From NCBI GenBank assembly GCA_029688825.1, contig JARUKX010000027.1, forward strand, positions 1-51,881: DNA of 51,881 bases, given 5' to 3'. This stretch comes from Haloarculaceae archaeon H-GB1-1 (GTDB lineage: Archaea; Halobacteriota; Halobacteria; Halobacteriales; Haloarculaceae). Shown here piece after piece: positions 33,486 to 42,179 of this stretch. Every line of letters begins with the position of its first letter. Position 1 is the first letter of the stretch. Made by a program: the position numbers and the translations under genes. A model generated the notes under the pieces. That model saw only the letters and a program-made list of their open reading frames with translations. It had not been told where the DNA came from and made no database searches.

Positions 33486-35515
33486 GTGGCGACACCGGCG
33501 GCGGCGAGGGAGTGTTCGAACCGCTCACGTACGAACCGCAGGACCCGCACCCGGACGTCGACGAGAGCGACCTCCGAGCCGAGTACGGGCTCGTTCGAGC
33601 GTACTTCAAGGCGCGGCCGGAGCAGTTCGCCGACGTGCAGCGCCGACTCGAACGGGCGCGGATGGCCGACCCGTACGACGTCTATCTGTCGCGACTGGTC
33701 AGGAGGACGCTCGCCGCGTTCGGAACCGGCGTGATCGTCACGCTGGTCTTCACGCTCGGACTGCTGAGTCTGGCACCCTTCCGGATCCCCGTCTCGTTCC
33801 GTGGCTCGGCGGCCACCAGATATCTCGTCCTCGACGTGCCTCCGGGGACCACGGAGTACGTCCTGGCCCCTCTCGCTGCACTGGACGTGGGATTGCTCGT
33901 GGGGTTCGTCGTCGCCGTCGGGTACTGGGTGGCTCCGATCGTTCGGATCGCCGAGCGAGAGCGGGAGATAACCCGGTCGCTCCCCCACGCCACCGTCTAC
34001 ATGTACGCACTCTCCCGCGGCGGGCTCGAACTGACGCGGATCTTCGACGACCTCGCGGCCGCCCGTTCGACGTACGGCGTGGTCTCCGACGAGGTGCGAC
34101 TGATCATCCAGGACGTGCGGTCGTTCGACCTGGACTTCGAGGCCGCGCTCGAACGCGCCCAGCGGGAGACGCCGTGCTCGGAGTTCGCCGGGTTCCTCGA
34201 CGACCTTTCGGGCGTCATCAGCACCGGGTCACTGGAAGCGTTCTTCGAGCGGAAGGCCCAGCGGCATCTGGAAGCGTCCCGACGGGCGCAGCGAGAGACG
34301 CTGGAGACGCTCTCGATCCTCGCCGAGGTGTACATCGTACTCGTGTTCGCGACGCCGCTGTTCCTGCTGGTCATCCTCATCACTCTGGGATTGACGGGCG
34401 GCGACGCACTCGTCCAGACCTACAGAGTGACGTACGTGGGCGTCCCGGTCGGCATCGTGCTCACGCTCGTCGGTATCGCCGCGTTCACCGAGACGTACGA
34501 GCATCCGACCGACGACGCGCCCCCCGTCGAGGCCCGAACCGGTCACGAGACGGTTGCGCCGCCATCCGACGACGCAAGATTCGACCGCTACCGGCAGTCC
34601 CGTCGCTGGGAGGACATCCGGGACCTGCTCCGGCGGTTCCCGGAGCTCGTCTACGAGAAGCCGAATCGCGTCCTCCTGATCTCGGGTCCGGTGGCGCTGG
34701 CCTTCGTGGCCGCCATCCACCTGACCGGGTTCGCCCCGGCTACGCTCGCCGCCTTCGACGACCGGCCGCTTCACTCGACGACGTGGCTCCTCGTCCTGCC
34801 GGGACTCGTCGCCCTGACTCCGCTCGCCGCGATTCACGAACGTCGGCGGCGACTGCGGATGCGGACCGTGGACCGATTCGCAGACGTGCTCGAAGGCGTC
34901 GCGGACGCGAACGAATCCGGAAAGAACCTCCCGGCCGCGCTGTCCTACGTCGGGTCTCGGACCGACGGCCCGATTGCGGCGGAGATCGAACGCGTCCGGG
35001 AGGACGTTGAGTTCGGACGGACGACCGAGGAGGCGCTCGTAGCGTTCGCCAACCGACTCCGTATCGTCAGCGTTACGCGAGCGACACGGATGCTGCTCGA
35101 CGGCCAGCGGGCGACGGACTCCGTCGGCCCAATTGCTCGGCTGATCGCGGCGGACATGCACACTCGGTACGACCAGGAACTGGGGCGCAGGGAGTCGCTG
35201 CAGTCCTACGTCGCCATCGTGTTCATCGGCGTCCTCGTGTACGTCGGCGTCCTGCTGATTCTGGACGTGTTCTTCCTCTCGCAGTTCGTCGGGCTGCCGC
35301 TCGACGAACTCCAGATCGAACAGACCGTGCCGCTCGCGGCGGACATCCCACAAAAGGCCTACCGGACGGTGTTCTATCACTCCTCGCTCCTGCAGGCCGT
35401 GGGCAACGGACTGGTCCTCGGCCTGCTCGTCGAGGACGACGTTCGCAGCGGACTGAAGTACGCGATTCCGCTGGTCATCGTGGTCGTGCTGGTGTTCGGC
35501 GTCACGATCGCGTAG
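33482..35515 (+). CDS. Type IV pilus membrane platform protein (TadC/PilC-like)
   Basis: 677 residues from the ATG that overlaps the stop of the ATPase gene (ATGA). Two similar TadC-type halves are visible, each a cytoplasmic helical domain followed by membrane helices. The first runs about 25-350 (segments RSLPHATVYMYALSRGGLEL and VYIVLVFATPLFLLVILITL). The second runs about 390-677 (RFADVLEGVADANESGKNLP and AIVFIGVLVYVGVLLILDVF). The duplicated arrangement is usual for haloarchaeal PilC proteins. It would anchor the ATPase and assemble pilin subunits encoded elsewhere. Confidence 0.88.
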   Translation: MSGDTGGGEGVFEPLTYEPQDPHPDVDESDLRAEYGLVRAYFKARPEQFADVQRRLERARMADPYDVYLSRLVRRTLAAFGTGVIVTLVFTLGLLSLAPFRIPVSFRGSAATRYLVLDVPPGTTEYVLAPLAALDVGLLVGFVVAVGYWVAPIVRIAEREREITRSLPHATVYMYALSRGGLELTRIFDDLAAARSTYGVVSDEVRLIIQDVRSFDLDFEAALERAQRETPCSEFAGFLDDLSGVISTGSLEAFFERKAQRHLEASRRAQRETLETLSILAEVYIVLVFATPLFLLVILITLGLTGGDALVQTYRVTYVGVPVGIVLTLVGIAAFTETYEHPTDDAPPVEARTGHETVAPPSDDARFDRYRQSRRWEDIRDLLRRFPELVYEKPNRVLLISGPVALAFVAAIHLTGFAPATLAAFDDRPLHSTTWLLVLPGLVALTPLAAIHERRRRLRMRTVDRFADVLEGVADANESGKNLPAALSYVGSRTDGPIAAEIERVREDVEFGRTTEEALVAFANRLRIVSVTRATRMLLDGQRATDSVGPIARLIAADMHTRYDQELGRRESLQSYVAIVFIGVLVYVGVLLILDVFFLSQFVGLPLDELQIEQTVPLAADIPQKAYRTVFYHSSLLQAVGNGLVLGLLVEDDVRSGLKYAIPLVIVVVLVFGVTIA

Positions 35516-35550
35516 GAGCGGCGACGGATCCGCCATACGGCCAACGCGGT

Positions 35551-35560
35551 ATAGTTTTTA
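35551..35560 (+). promoter_or_regulatory. Promoter of the GH32 gene
   Basis: ATAGTTTTTA is a TATA-like box centred about 29 bases before the ATG at 35585, which fits a leaderless transcript separate from the pilus genes. Confidence 0.55.
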
Positions 35561-35584
35561 TTCAGGAGTGAGTTATCGTCGATC

Positions 35585-37753
35585 ATGTTTGAACCGTCGG
35601 TCAGCGTGGGATTCCTCCACGACGGCACCCTGTCGACCGAGCAGGAAGCAGCGATTCGGTGGGCTCGTGGCGTCGGATACGACGTCGACGACGTCGAGTT
35701 CCAGGGGGCCGACTCCGCACGCGAATTCGCGGCGTACGACGTGCTCTGGTGGCACCGAGATGCACCGCTGGACGAGGAGTGGGGGTCCGATGCCGGCGGC
35801 GATGCGGTCGAATCCGCCCTCCACGACGGCGGCCGTCTCCTCTTGAGCCTGCGCGGCATGGCCGCGGTCGACGCGTTCGGCGTCGACGACGTCCCTCCCA
35901 ACGACGTCGGGACCGGCAGCATCACCGAACCAACCGGCGTGCTGTGGAAGGCGATCCACGACGACCACCCGGCGGTCGAGGCGTTCGACTCGCTCCGCGT
36001 TCCGATCTGCGAGCACGGCGCGGTGCCGTATGCGCGCTACGAGGGACAACTGCCCAATCGGGGCGAGGTGCTCGCGTCGACGGTGCGGGGCGAGCACGAC
36101 CTCCCGAATCAGGTCTCGGTCGTCTCCTGGGAGGTCGGGACCGACGGTGCGGTCATCGGCGTCGGTGCGCCGCTCGCCTTCGACGAACCGACGAGCGACC
36201 ACGTCGCCCACCGCCGCGATGCGTTCGCGGCGGGGCTGGTGAACGCGCTGGCAGACGACGGCACCGATCATCCCTCACGGCCGCTGGACCGTGACGACCT
36301 CAGGACGGTTCGTCGCGAACTCTCGGACGACCTCCGTCCGTCGGCACACCTCACGCCACCGGCGAACTGGCTGAACGACCCGAACGGCGTCGTCGAGTGG
36401 AACGGTCGCTATCACGTGTTCTACCAGTACAACCCCGGTGGGCCGTTTCACGACGCGATTCACTGGGGCCACGCCGTCAGCGACGACCTCGTCCGGTGGG
36501 AGGACGAACCGGTTGCCCTCACCCCGTCCCCTGACGGGCCGGACCGCGACGGGTGCTGGTCCGGGTGTGCCATCGATGACGACGGCGTGGCGACCATCCT
36601 CTACACAGGCGGGCGAGACCGGGCACAGCTCCCCTGTCTGGCGACCGCGGACGACGACGACCTCCGTACGTGGCGCAAGCACCACGACAATCCCATCATC
36701 GACGAGCCGCCGTCGGATCTCGACGTGCTCGAAACGGACCACTGGGAGGCCGAGTTCCGCGACCACAACGTCTGGTTCGAGGACGAGCGGTGGCACCAGG
36801 TCATCGGGACCGGCGTCACGGACGTCGGCGGTGCTGTGCTGCTGTACACCTCCGAAGACCTCCGGGACTGGCGCTACGAGGGACCGGTGCTCGTCGGCGA
36901 GTCGGAGACTTCGGGAACCGTGTGGGAGTGTCCCGAGATACTCGACCTCGGCGACGCCGACCTCCTCCACGTCTCCAACTACGAGGACGTCCGCTACTTC
37001 CTCGGGACGTTCGCGGACGGGTCCTTCCACGTCGACCGGGAGGGACTCCTCGACCACGGCGACTTCTACGCCCCACAGTCGATGGACGACGGCGATCGGT
37101 ATCTCACGTGGGGCTGGCTGACCGAAGCGCGCGACGTGAGTGCCCAGTGGGACGCCGGCTGGTCCGGTGCGATGTCGCTTCCCCGCGTTCTGGACCTCGG
37201 TTCCGACGGACGGTTGCGACAGCGCCCCGCCGAGGAGGTTCGGGAGTTGCGCGAGCGGCGACTCGACGTTCCGGACCAACTCGACCTGGATTCGGGCGAC
37301 TGCACGGACCTCGACGTCGGCGGCCGGTCGCTCGAACTGGACCTGACGATCCGGCTGGACGACGCCGATTCCGTCTCACTTACCGTGCTGGAAGCGCCCG
37401 ACGGTGAGGAGCGGACGCCCATCCGGTACACCCGGGACGGTCGGCTCGTTCTCGACCGCACGGCGTCGAGCGTCGACCACCGGGCGTCGACGGACTCCCT
37501 GGAGATGCGCGTCCCGCCGTACGACGAACCGCTCTCGCTCCGGGCGTTCGTCGACGGCTCGGTCGTGGAGCTGTACGCGAACGAGCGCCACTGCATGACG
37601 GGCCGGGTCTACCCGACGCGCTCGGACAGCACGGGCGTCTCGCTGTCGGCACAGGGTGGGTCCGCGACGGTCTCCTCGCTCGCGGGCTGGGAGCTCGGGA
37701 GCATCTGGGCGGCGACCGACACGGCAGCCGAACCGACCGCACCGAGACGGTGA
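35585..37753 (+). CDS. GH32 beta-fructosidase with N-terminal amidotransferase-like domain
   Basis: 722 residues. The first 230 residues resemble a class I glutamine-amidotransferase fold without a visible catalytic Cys, similar to the extra domain (DUF4960 type) found in some GH32 proteins. The GH32 propeller follows: NWLNDPNG with nucleophile Asp265, FRDHNVW with the stabiliser Asp393 (usual motif RDP, here RDH), and WECPE with acid/base Glu448. A C-terminal beta-sandwich starts near 550 and has the usual [15 protein letters not shown] segment. It should hydrolyse fructosyl bonds in sucrose, levan or inulin-type oligosaccharides. No signal peptide is present, so it probably acts in the cytoplasm on imported substrate. 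It converges on the GH68 gene with 15 bases between stops. Confidence 0.9.
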   Translation: MFEPSVSVGFLHDGTLSTEQEAAIRWARGVGYDVDDVEFQGADSAREFAAYDVLWWHRDAPLDEEWGSDAGGDAVESALHDGGRLLLSLRGMAAVDAFGVDDVPPNDVGTGSITEPTGVLWKAIHDDHPAVEAFDSLRVPICEHGAVPYARYEGQLPNRGEVLASTVRGEHDLPNQVSVVSWEVGTDGAVIGVGAPLAFDEPTSDHVAHRRDAFAAGLVNALADDGTDHPSRPLDRDDLRTVRRELSDDLRPSAHLTPPANWLNDPNGVVEWNGRYHVFYQYNPGGPFHDAIHWGHAVSDDLVRWEDEPVALTPSPDGPDRDGCWSGCAIDDDGVATILYTGGRDRAQLPCLATADDDDLRTWRKHHDNPIIDEPPSDLDVLETDHWEAEFRDHNVWFEDERWHQVIGTGVTDVGGAVLLYTSEDLRDWRYEGPVLVGESETSGTVWECPEILDLGDADLLHVSNYEDVRYFLGTFADGSFHVDREGLLDHGDFYAPQSMDDGDRYLTWGWLTEARDVSAQWDAGWSGAMSLPRVLDLGSDGRLRQRPAEEVRELRERRLDVPDQLDLDSGDCTDLDVGGRSLELDLTIRLDDADSVSLTVLEAPDGEERTPIRYTRDGRLVLDRTASSVDHRASTDSLEMRVPPYDEPLSLRAFVDGSVVELYANERHCMTGRVYPTRSDSTGVSLSAQGGSATVSSLAGWELGSIWAATDTAAEPTAPRR

Positions 37754-37768
37754 GTCCGGGCCAGAACG

Positions 37769-39109
37769 TCACTCGCTCCGGGTCGCGGATACGTACCCGC
37801 ACTTGCCGGTGTCGGACGGCGACCTCGCTCCTCGTTCGTAGCTCCGAAATTCCGGCAACGCCTCGTCGAGCGTCGGCACCTCCCAGTGGTCGAGCGTCCC
37901 GAGTATCTCCGTCCGGTCGCCAGTGACCGACAGTCGAATCGTCGGGGCGAGGGTGCCGCCGAAGCGTCGCCGCTGCTCGGACTCGGACAGGCCGGCGACC
38001 TCGTCGAGCGAGCCGCCGGCGAAGTCGAAGTAGTTGAAGAAGCTCTGGACGAGCACTTCCTCGCGATGCGGAAACGCCATCCACGAGTACGACTGGAACG
38101 GGGCGTTCGAGGGATTCGTGACGACGAGCCCGGTCCCGTTCAGCGGTCGGTACTCGCCGCGGAGGGAGTCGGCGACGAACCCGTAGAGCGCGTCGTACCC
38201 GTCGAGTCCGGGCGCGAACGTGTGCATGTGGCTGGAGACGAACAGGTAGTATCGACCGTCCTTTCGGACCACGTGTGGTCGTTCGAGCTCCTGGTTCACG
38301 CACACCGCGTCGAGTACCGGGGGTCGAAGCTTCCACTCCAGCGGGTCGCCGGTCGGCGAGTGGGCCACGCCGACGCAGCCGTTGAACTCCTGCTGGGCCG
38401 CATCGCCACCACAGGCGTCGTCACCCTCTGGAACCGGTGTATTTGCCTCGAACAGGAGGTACGTCTCGTCGGTCGCCGGGTCCTCGTAGAACCACGGGTC
38501 GCGGAAGGTGTAGATCATCCCGCGGGACTGCGCCTCGGTCTCGTACCACTCGCCATCGGGACGGAGCAGCGTCTCGTGTGACCAGGAGCCAGCGATGGAG
38601 AGGTGGTCATCGTCGTACTCCAACCGCCCGCCGGTCGCGCCGACGAGCCGCTGGGTGTACGTCAGTTCGTCGGCCCCGTCCTGCCCTGCGGCGGTGTAGA
38701 ACAGATAGAGGTCGCCGTCGTCGTACAGCGCCGAGCCTGCCCACTGTCGCTGCCCGAGGGCGTCGTCGTCGAACACCGGCCCGCCGACCTGCCAGTGCTG
38801 GCCGTCGCGCGAGTAGCTGTAGCGGATGGTCGCGACGTCGTGGCGCTTGCCGGGAAGGAGGTCGGCATCGGCGGTCAGCGAGAACGCGACGCGCCAGCCG
38901 TCGACGTCCGCGACGCGGCCGTGTCTGTCGCGCAAGAGCCAGGTGTCCCACACGTGGACGTCCCGTGCTGGATCGCTATCCGGTGGATAGATGATCGGCG
39001 CAACGGCTCCGGGCGTGCGCTCGATACCGGCAGCCTGGTCGCGGCTCCACTGTGAGTGAGACGGGTCGCCCACGGAAGACGGGCTTTCAGAGCGGGAGGA
39101 ATCGACCAT
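37769..39109 (-). CDS. GH68 levansucrase/inulosucrase-type enzyme
   Basis: 446 residues. Motifs of the family are in order: VWDTW with nucleophile Asp55, WAGSA (about 123-127), FRDPW with stabiliser Asp204 and QELERPH with acid/base Glu276. Such enzymes transfer fructose from sucrose to water, sucrose or a growing fructan. No signal peptide is visible: the N-terminus MVDSSRSESPSSVGDPS is polar, so the enzyme is cytoplasmic or leaves by another route. The start at 39109 lies about 26 bases from a TATA box read on the minus strand (GATTTATT, 39140-39133). GH68 proteins have been reported from a few haloarchaea. Whether levan or inulin bonds are made cannot be told here. Confidence 0.9.
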   Translation of the reverse strand: MVDSSRSESPSSVGDPSHSQWSRDQAAGIERTPGAVAPIIYPPDSDPARDVHVWDTWLLRDRHGRVADVDGWRVAFSLTADADLLPGKRHDVATIRYSYSRDGQHWQVGGPVFDDDALGQRQWAGSALYDDGDLYLFYTAAGQDGADELTYTQRLVGATGGRLEYDDDHLSIAGSWSHETLLRPDGEWYETEAQSRGMIYTFRDPWFYEDPATDETYLLFEANTPVPEGDDACGGDAAQQEFNGCVGVAHSPTGDPLEWKLRPPVLDAVCVNQELERPHVVRKDGRYYLFVSSHMHTFAPGLDGYDALYGFVADSLRGEYRPLNGTGLVVTNPSNAPFQSYSWMAFPHREEVLVQSFFNYFDFAGGSLDEVAGLSESEQRRRFGGTLAPTIRLSVTGDRTEILGTLDHWEVPTLDEALPEFRSYERGARSPSDTGKCGYVSATRSE

Positions 39110-39122
39110 GGTCCAATGTTAA

Positions 39123-39140
39123 CTCTATAGAGAATAAATC
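39123..39140 (-). promoter_or_regulatory. GH68 promoter with palindrome CTCTATAGAG
   Basis: On the minus strand the TATA-like GATTTATT (39140-39133) is followed at once by the perfect palindrome CTCTATAGAG (39132-39123), which lies between the TATA box and the expected start of transcription at about 39109. A protein bound there would block RNA polymerase. The winged-helix gene immediately upstream is the obvious candidate. Confidence 0.55.
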
Positions 39141-39196
39141 ATCCGGACTCTGGTTGGTCTTCCCGCGTCCGCACGCAAGCGACGGCCGGTCAGGAG

Positions 39197-39535
39197 TCAC
39201 TCGAACGATAGCGAGAGCGCGGACCCGTCGAGGCCGATCCGGAATCTGTCCACCGTCCGGGCGTACCGAGTCACTCTGTTCCCGTCGGAGCGAATCCGGT
39301 GTCTCTCTTCGAGGAGGCCGACCTCGCTCAGCAACCCGAGCTTTCGGTAGGCAGTCGAGCGGGCGAGCGAGCACCGACTGGTGAGTTCATCTGCGGTTCG
39401 GGGTTCGTCGAGCGCAGCGAGCAATCGGCGGCAGTCGGGGTCGTCCAGGACCGCCACCACGTCGTTCCCGGACGCGTTCGTTCCGAGCGTGAGCCGAGTA
39501 TCTTGTCGGTCACAACTCGCGTCGTCGAAGTGCAT
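39197..39535 (-). CDS. Winged-helix transcriptional regulator (ArsR-like)
   Basis: 112 residues. The segment DDPDCRRLLAALDEPRTADE followed by RCSLARSTAYRKLGLLSEVG is a winged helix-turn-helix of the kind common in small haloarchaeal regulators. The recognition helix is at about 58-70. The C-terminal VDRFRIGLDGSALSLSF is beta-rich. It lies between trmB and the GH68 gene, all on the minus strand, 52 bases after trmB and 87 bases before GH68. It is a likely local regulator of the fructan enzymes, with CTCTATAGAG as a possible site. No metal-binding cysteine pair is visible. Confidence 0.75.
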   Translation of the reverse strand: MHFDDASCDRQDTRLTLGTNASGNDVVAVLDDPDCRRLLAALDEPRTADELTSRCSLARSTAYRKLGLLSEVGLLEERHRIRSDGNRVTRYARTVDRFRIGLDGSALSLSFE

Positions 39536-39572
39536 ACCTCCGAATTCGGCCCGACGTTCCCAGTCGATGTTG

Positions 39573-39586
39573 CCGAACGCGTTCGG
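39573..39586. promoter_or_regulatory. 14-base palindrome between trmB and the winged-helix gene
   Basis: CCGAACGCGTTCGG is a perfect palindrome two bases downstream of the trmB stop codon and 38 bases before the winged-helix ATG. It could be an operator for that gene. Confidence 0.4.
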
Positions 39587-39587
39587 A

Positions 39588-40634
39588 TCAGGTCGGCGCG
39601 TCGTGGCTGATGTATATCTCGTGGGCTTCGATGTCCTCGAAGGCGGCGACGCGGCCGCCGACGTCGATGGTTCCGTCCGCCGTTTCGACCGTTATCGCGG
39701 CTACCTGGCCACCTCTGTCGATGGTCACGTCGACGACCTGGCCCGCGATAGAGCGGTACTCGCCGGTCTCGACCTCCCGGCCTTCGATGTTGGCGTAGTA
39801 GACGCCGTCTCGTTCCTGGATGTCCTTGATACAGCGTCGGATGGACGCGTAGCGTCGCGGATACTCCCACACGTCGCTGGCGTCGGTCAGCACCTCCGCC
39901 GTCGTCCACAGGACGGTGTTGAAGAAGCCGGTGATGAGGAACCCGAGCTCCGAGCGGTTGAAGATGACGCCGTAGAGGTCGCCGGCGCCCGAGATAGCGT
40001 CGCGGGTGGCGAACACAGAGTAGTCGCCGTCCGCGACGGCGAGGACGGGCGTCGTCACGCCGCGGCGAGCGCGCGTGATGGTGGCCACCGTTCCGTAGTC
40101 GTAGTCTTCGGCGGCGGGAACGTCACGGGCGGGGGTCAGGAGCAATTCGATGACGACGCCGCGGGATCGAGCTTCTTCGAGGTCGTCTTCGAGTCGACCG
40201 AGGAGGTTCGGCGTCAACGACAGGACGAGTTCGTACTCGGCCGATTCGATGACGTCTTCGATGTACCGCAGGATGGACGTCGAGGATTTCACCAGCGACA
40301 CGGCTTCCGTGACTCCTGCCGGCTCGGTGTACCGACGCTTCAGCGACTCGCTGATCGTCTCCAGCGAGTCGGTCAAACTCGGAAACACGTCTTCGGGGTC
40401 GATGGCCACGATGCGCATCGGTCGGGATTCCCGTATCTCCACCAGCTCCCTGTCTTCGAGTTCCCGGACGATGTCGTAGACGCGCGTCTGTGGAACGTCA
40501 GAATGCTCGGCGATCTCGCTCGGCGTCAGCTCGCCGTTGTCGAGCACTGCGAGGTAGACGTCCATCTCGTAGTCCCCGAAATCGATGTGCCGCTGGACCC
40601 GGTCGATGGTTCGTTGAATGTCCTCATCGGCCAT
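39588..40634 (-). CDS. TrmB-family sugar-responsive transcriptional regulator
   Basis: 348 residues. The N-terminal winged helix (about 15-85, with GELTPSEIAEHSDVPQTRVY) is followed by a coiled-coil segment (SLTDSLETISESLKRRY) and a C-terminal sugar-sensing domain. That domain has the PLD-like strand ESAEYELVLSLTPNL and the end domain GQVVDVTIDRGGQVAAITVE typical of full-length TrmB. TrmB proteins in archaea bind DNA depending on the bound sugar and control sugar transport and central carbon genes. Here it is divergent from a sugar ABC transporter, so it probably controls it and perhaps itself. A TATA box on the minus strand near 40663 fits a leaderless start. Confidence 0.9.
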   Translation of the reverse strand: MADEDIQRTIDRVQRHIDFGDYEMDVYLAVLDNGELTPSEIAEHSDVPQTRVYDIVRELEDRELVEIRESRPMRIVAIDPEDVFPSLTDSLETISESLKRRYTEPAGVTEAVSLVKSSTSILRYIEDVIESAEYELVLSLTPNLLGRLEDDLEEARSRGVVIELLLTPARDVPAAEDYDYGTVATITRARRGVTTPVLAVADGDYSVFATRDAISGAGDLYGVIFNRSELGFLITGFFNTVLWTTAEVLTDASDVWEYPRRYASIRRCIKDIQERDGVYYANIEGREVETGEYRSIAGQVVDVTIDRGGQVAAITVETADGTIDVGGRVAAFEDIEAHEIYISHDAPT

Positions 40635-40656
40635 GCCGTCCCGTTCAGTCGGGGCT

Positions 40657-40669
40657 GTGAAAAATTCAC
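40657..40669 (-). promoter_or_regulatory. Palindrome GTGAAAAATTCAC over the trmB TATA box
   Basis: Five-base arms GTGAA and TTCAC surround AAA. The element overlaps the presumed trmB TATA box, whose centre is about 26 bases before the ATG. AATTCAC also occurs at 40759-40765, upstream of the ABC transporter promoter, so a shared regulator could bind both. Confidence 0.45.
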
Positions 40670-40773
40670 CGAGTATCGAATTATCTATATCATACTAGAC
40701 GGGACGTTCAGCCGGCTACGCGGAAGAATCACTCCTCGACGTGTGACGGCTCCGTCAGAATTCACTCAAATTT

Positions 40774-40798
40774 CAATTAATATCCGCAAGTATTAAGT
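40774..40798 (+). promoter_or_regulatory. Promoter region of the sugar ABC transporter operon
   Basis: Two TATA-like boxes are visible: CAATTAATAT (40774-40783), expected start about 40805, and AGTATTAAGT (40789-40798), expected start about 40819. The first would suit an ATG at 40811 and the second the ATG at 40844 with a short leader. Confidence 0.5.
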
Positions 40799-40843
40799 GA
40801 GAGTCACCTGATGGTGAGGACGGAATCGGTGAAGTGTTACACA

Positions 40844-42169
40844 ATGTCGGGGGAAGACAAATTCACACGACGGCGGTACGTACAGATTGCAGGCACCGTG
40901 GGCGCAGCCGGACTGGCCGGCTGTTCCGGTGGCGACGACGGATCGAGTTCCGGCGAGGACTCGGGCAGCGGCACGACGGCGTCCGGAGAGGAGACCTCCT
41001 CCGGAACGAGCGCGCCGCTCGAAGTCCTTCACGGCTGGACCGGCGGCGACGGTAAGACAGCGATCAACGAGACCGTCAAAGCCTTCAAAGAAGAGTATCC
41101 GGAGATGGCCACGGACTTCCGCCCCATCGGTGGCGGCGGAAACGAGAACCTCAACGCTGTCGTCGCGAAGCGTCTCGGCAACAACAATCCGCCGAGCGCG
41201 TTCGCCGGCTGGCCGGGCAACAACCTCGTCAAGTACGAGGGTGCCCTCGGCAACCTCGACAGCGTCTGGGAGGGTGGCCTCCGCGACGCACACGTCAAAG
41301 AGGCGGTCGACCTCTGTCAGTACAACGGGCACTTCCGCGCGATGCCCATCGGCTCCCACCGCCTGAACAACCTCTTCTACAACGTCTCCGTCGTGGAAGA
41401 GGCGGGCGTGGACCCGAGTTCGCTCTCCAGTGCGAGCGACCTCATCGACGCGATGGACGCCGTCGCCGAGAACACGGACGCCGTCCCGATGGCACACGCG
41501 ATGAAGGGTGCCTGGACGACGCTCCAGCTGTTCGGCGTGGTCATGCTCAGCACGGAAGGCTACGACGCCTACATGGACTTCGTCGAGGGTAACGGCGACG
41601 AGGCGGCCGTCAAATCCGCCCTGGAGACCACGAAGGAGATCCTGACGGGCTACATCAACGAGGACGCCTCGTCAATCGGCTTCACGACGGCCAACCAGAA
41701 GCTCATGAACGGCGAAGCGGCGTTCATCCACCAGGGTAACTGGGCAGCCGGTGCGTACAAGAACGCCGACCTCACGTACGACGAAGACTGGGGTTCGGTC
41801 CCGTTCCCGGGTACGTCGGACATGTACACCATCCACATCGACGGCTTCGTCTACACCGGCAACAACCCGTCGCCGGAGAAGGCGAAGAAGTGGATGGCGT
41901 TCGCCGGCGGGAAGACCGCACAGAAGACCTTCAATCAGTACAAGGGCGCGATTCCGACCCGAACCGACGTCTCCAAGGAGGCGTTCGGCCCGTACCTGAG
42001 CAAGGTCATGGACGACTTCGCCGAGGCCAGCAAGAAGCCGCCGACGCTCGCGCACGGTCTCGCGGTCGTCCCCGAGAAGATGACGACGCTGAAGGACATC
42101 GTCACGAGCGACTTCTCCGGGCCGTACAACGTCGAGAAGACGGCCACGTCGTTCATCGACACCATCTAA
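40844..42169 (+). CDS. Sugar ABC transporter substrate-binding lipoprotein
   Basis: 441 residues from the ATG at 40844; an in-frame ATG at 40811 would add 11. The Tat lipoprotein signal has arginines at 9-11 and lipobox LAGC with Cys27. A Ser/Gly/Glu-rich linker precedes a family 1 binding fold (UgpB/MalE type): PLEVLHGWTGGDGKTAINET at the first strand, then SAFAGWPGNNLVKYEGALGN and ANQKLMNGEAAFIHQGNWAA. Its place beside GH32, GH68 and TrmB suggests sucrose or fructo-oligosaccharide as ligand, but glucose-type sugars are equally common for the family. It is the first gene of a four-gene operon with both permeases and the ATPase. Confidence 0.92.
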   Translation: MSGEDKFTRRRYVQIAGTVGAAGLAGCSGGDDGSSSGEDSGSGTTASGEETSSGTSAPLEVLHGWTGGDGKTAINETVKAFKEEYPEMATDFRPIGGGGNENLNAVVAKRLGNNNPPSAFAGWPGNNLVKYEGALGNLDSVWEGGLRDAHVKEAVDLCQYNGHFRAMPIGSHRLNNLFYNVSVVEEAGVDPSSLSSASDLIDAMDAVAENTDAVPMAHAMKGAWTTLQLFGVVMLSTEGYDAYMDFVEGNGDEAAVKSALETTKEILTGYINEDASSIGFTTANQKLMNGEAAFIHQGNWAAGAYKNADLTYDEDWGSVPFPGTSDMYTIHIDGFVYTGNNPSPEKAKKWMAFAGGKTAQKTFNQYKGAIPTRTDVSKEAFGPYLSKVMDDFAEASKKPPTLAHGLAVVPEKMTTLKDIVTSDFSGPYNVEKTATSFIDTI

Positions 42170-42179
42170 CCACCCCTCC

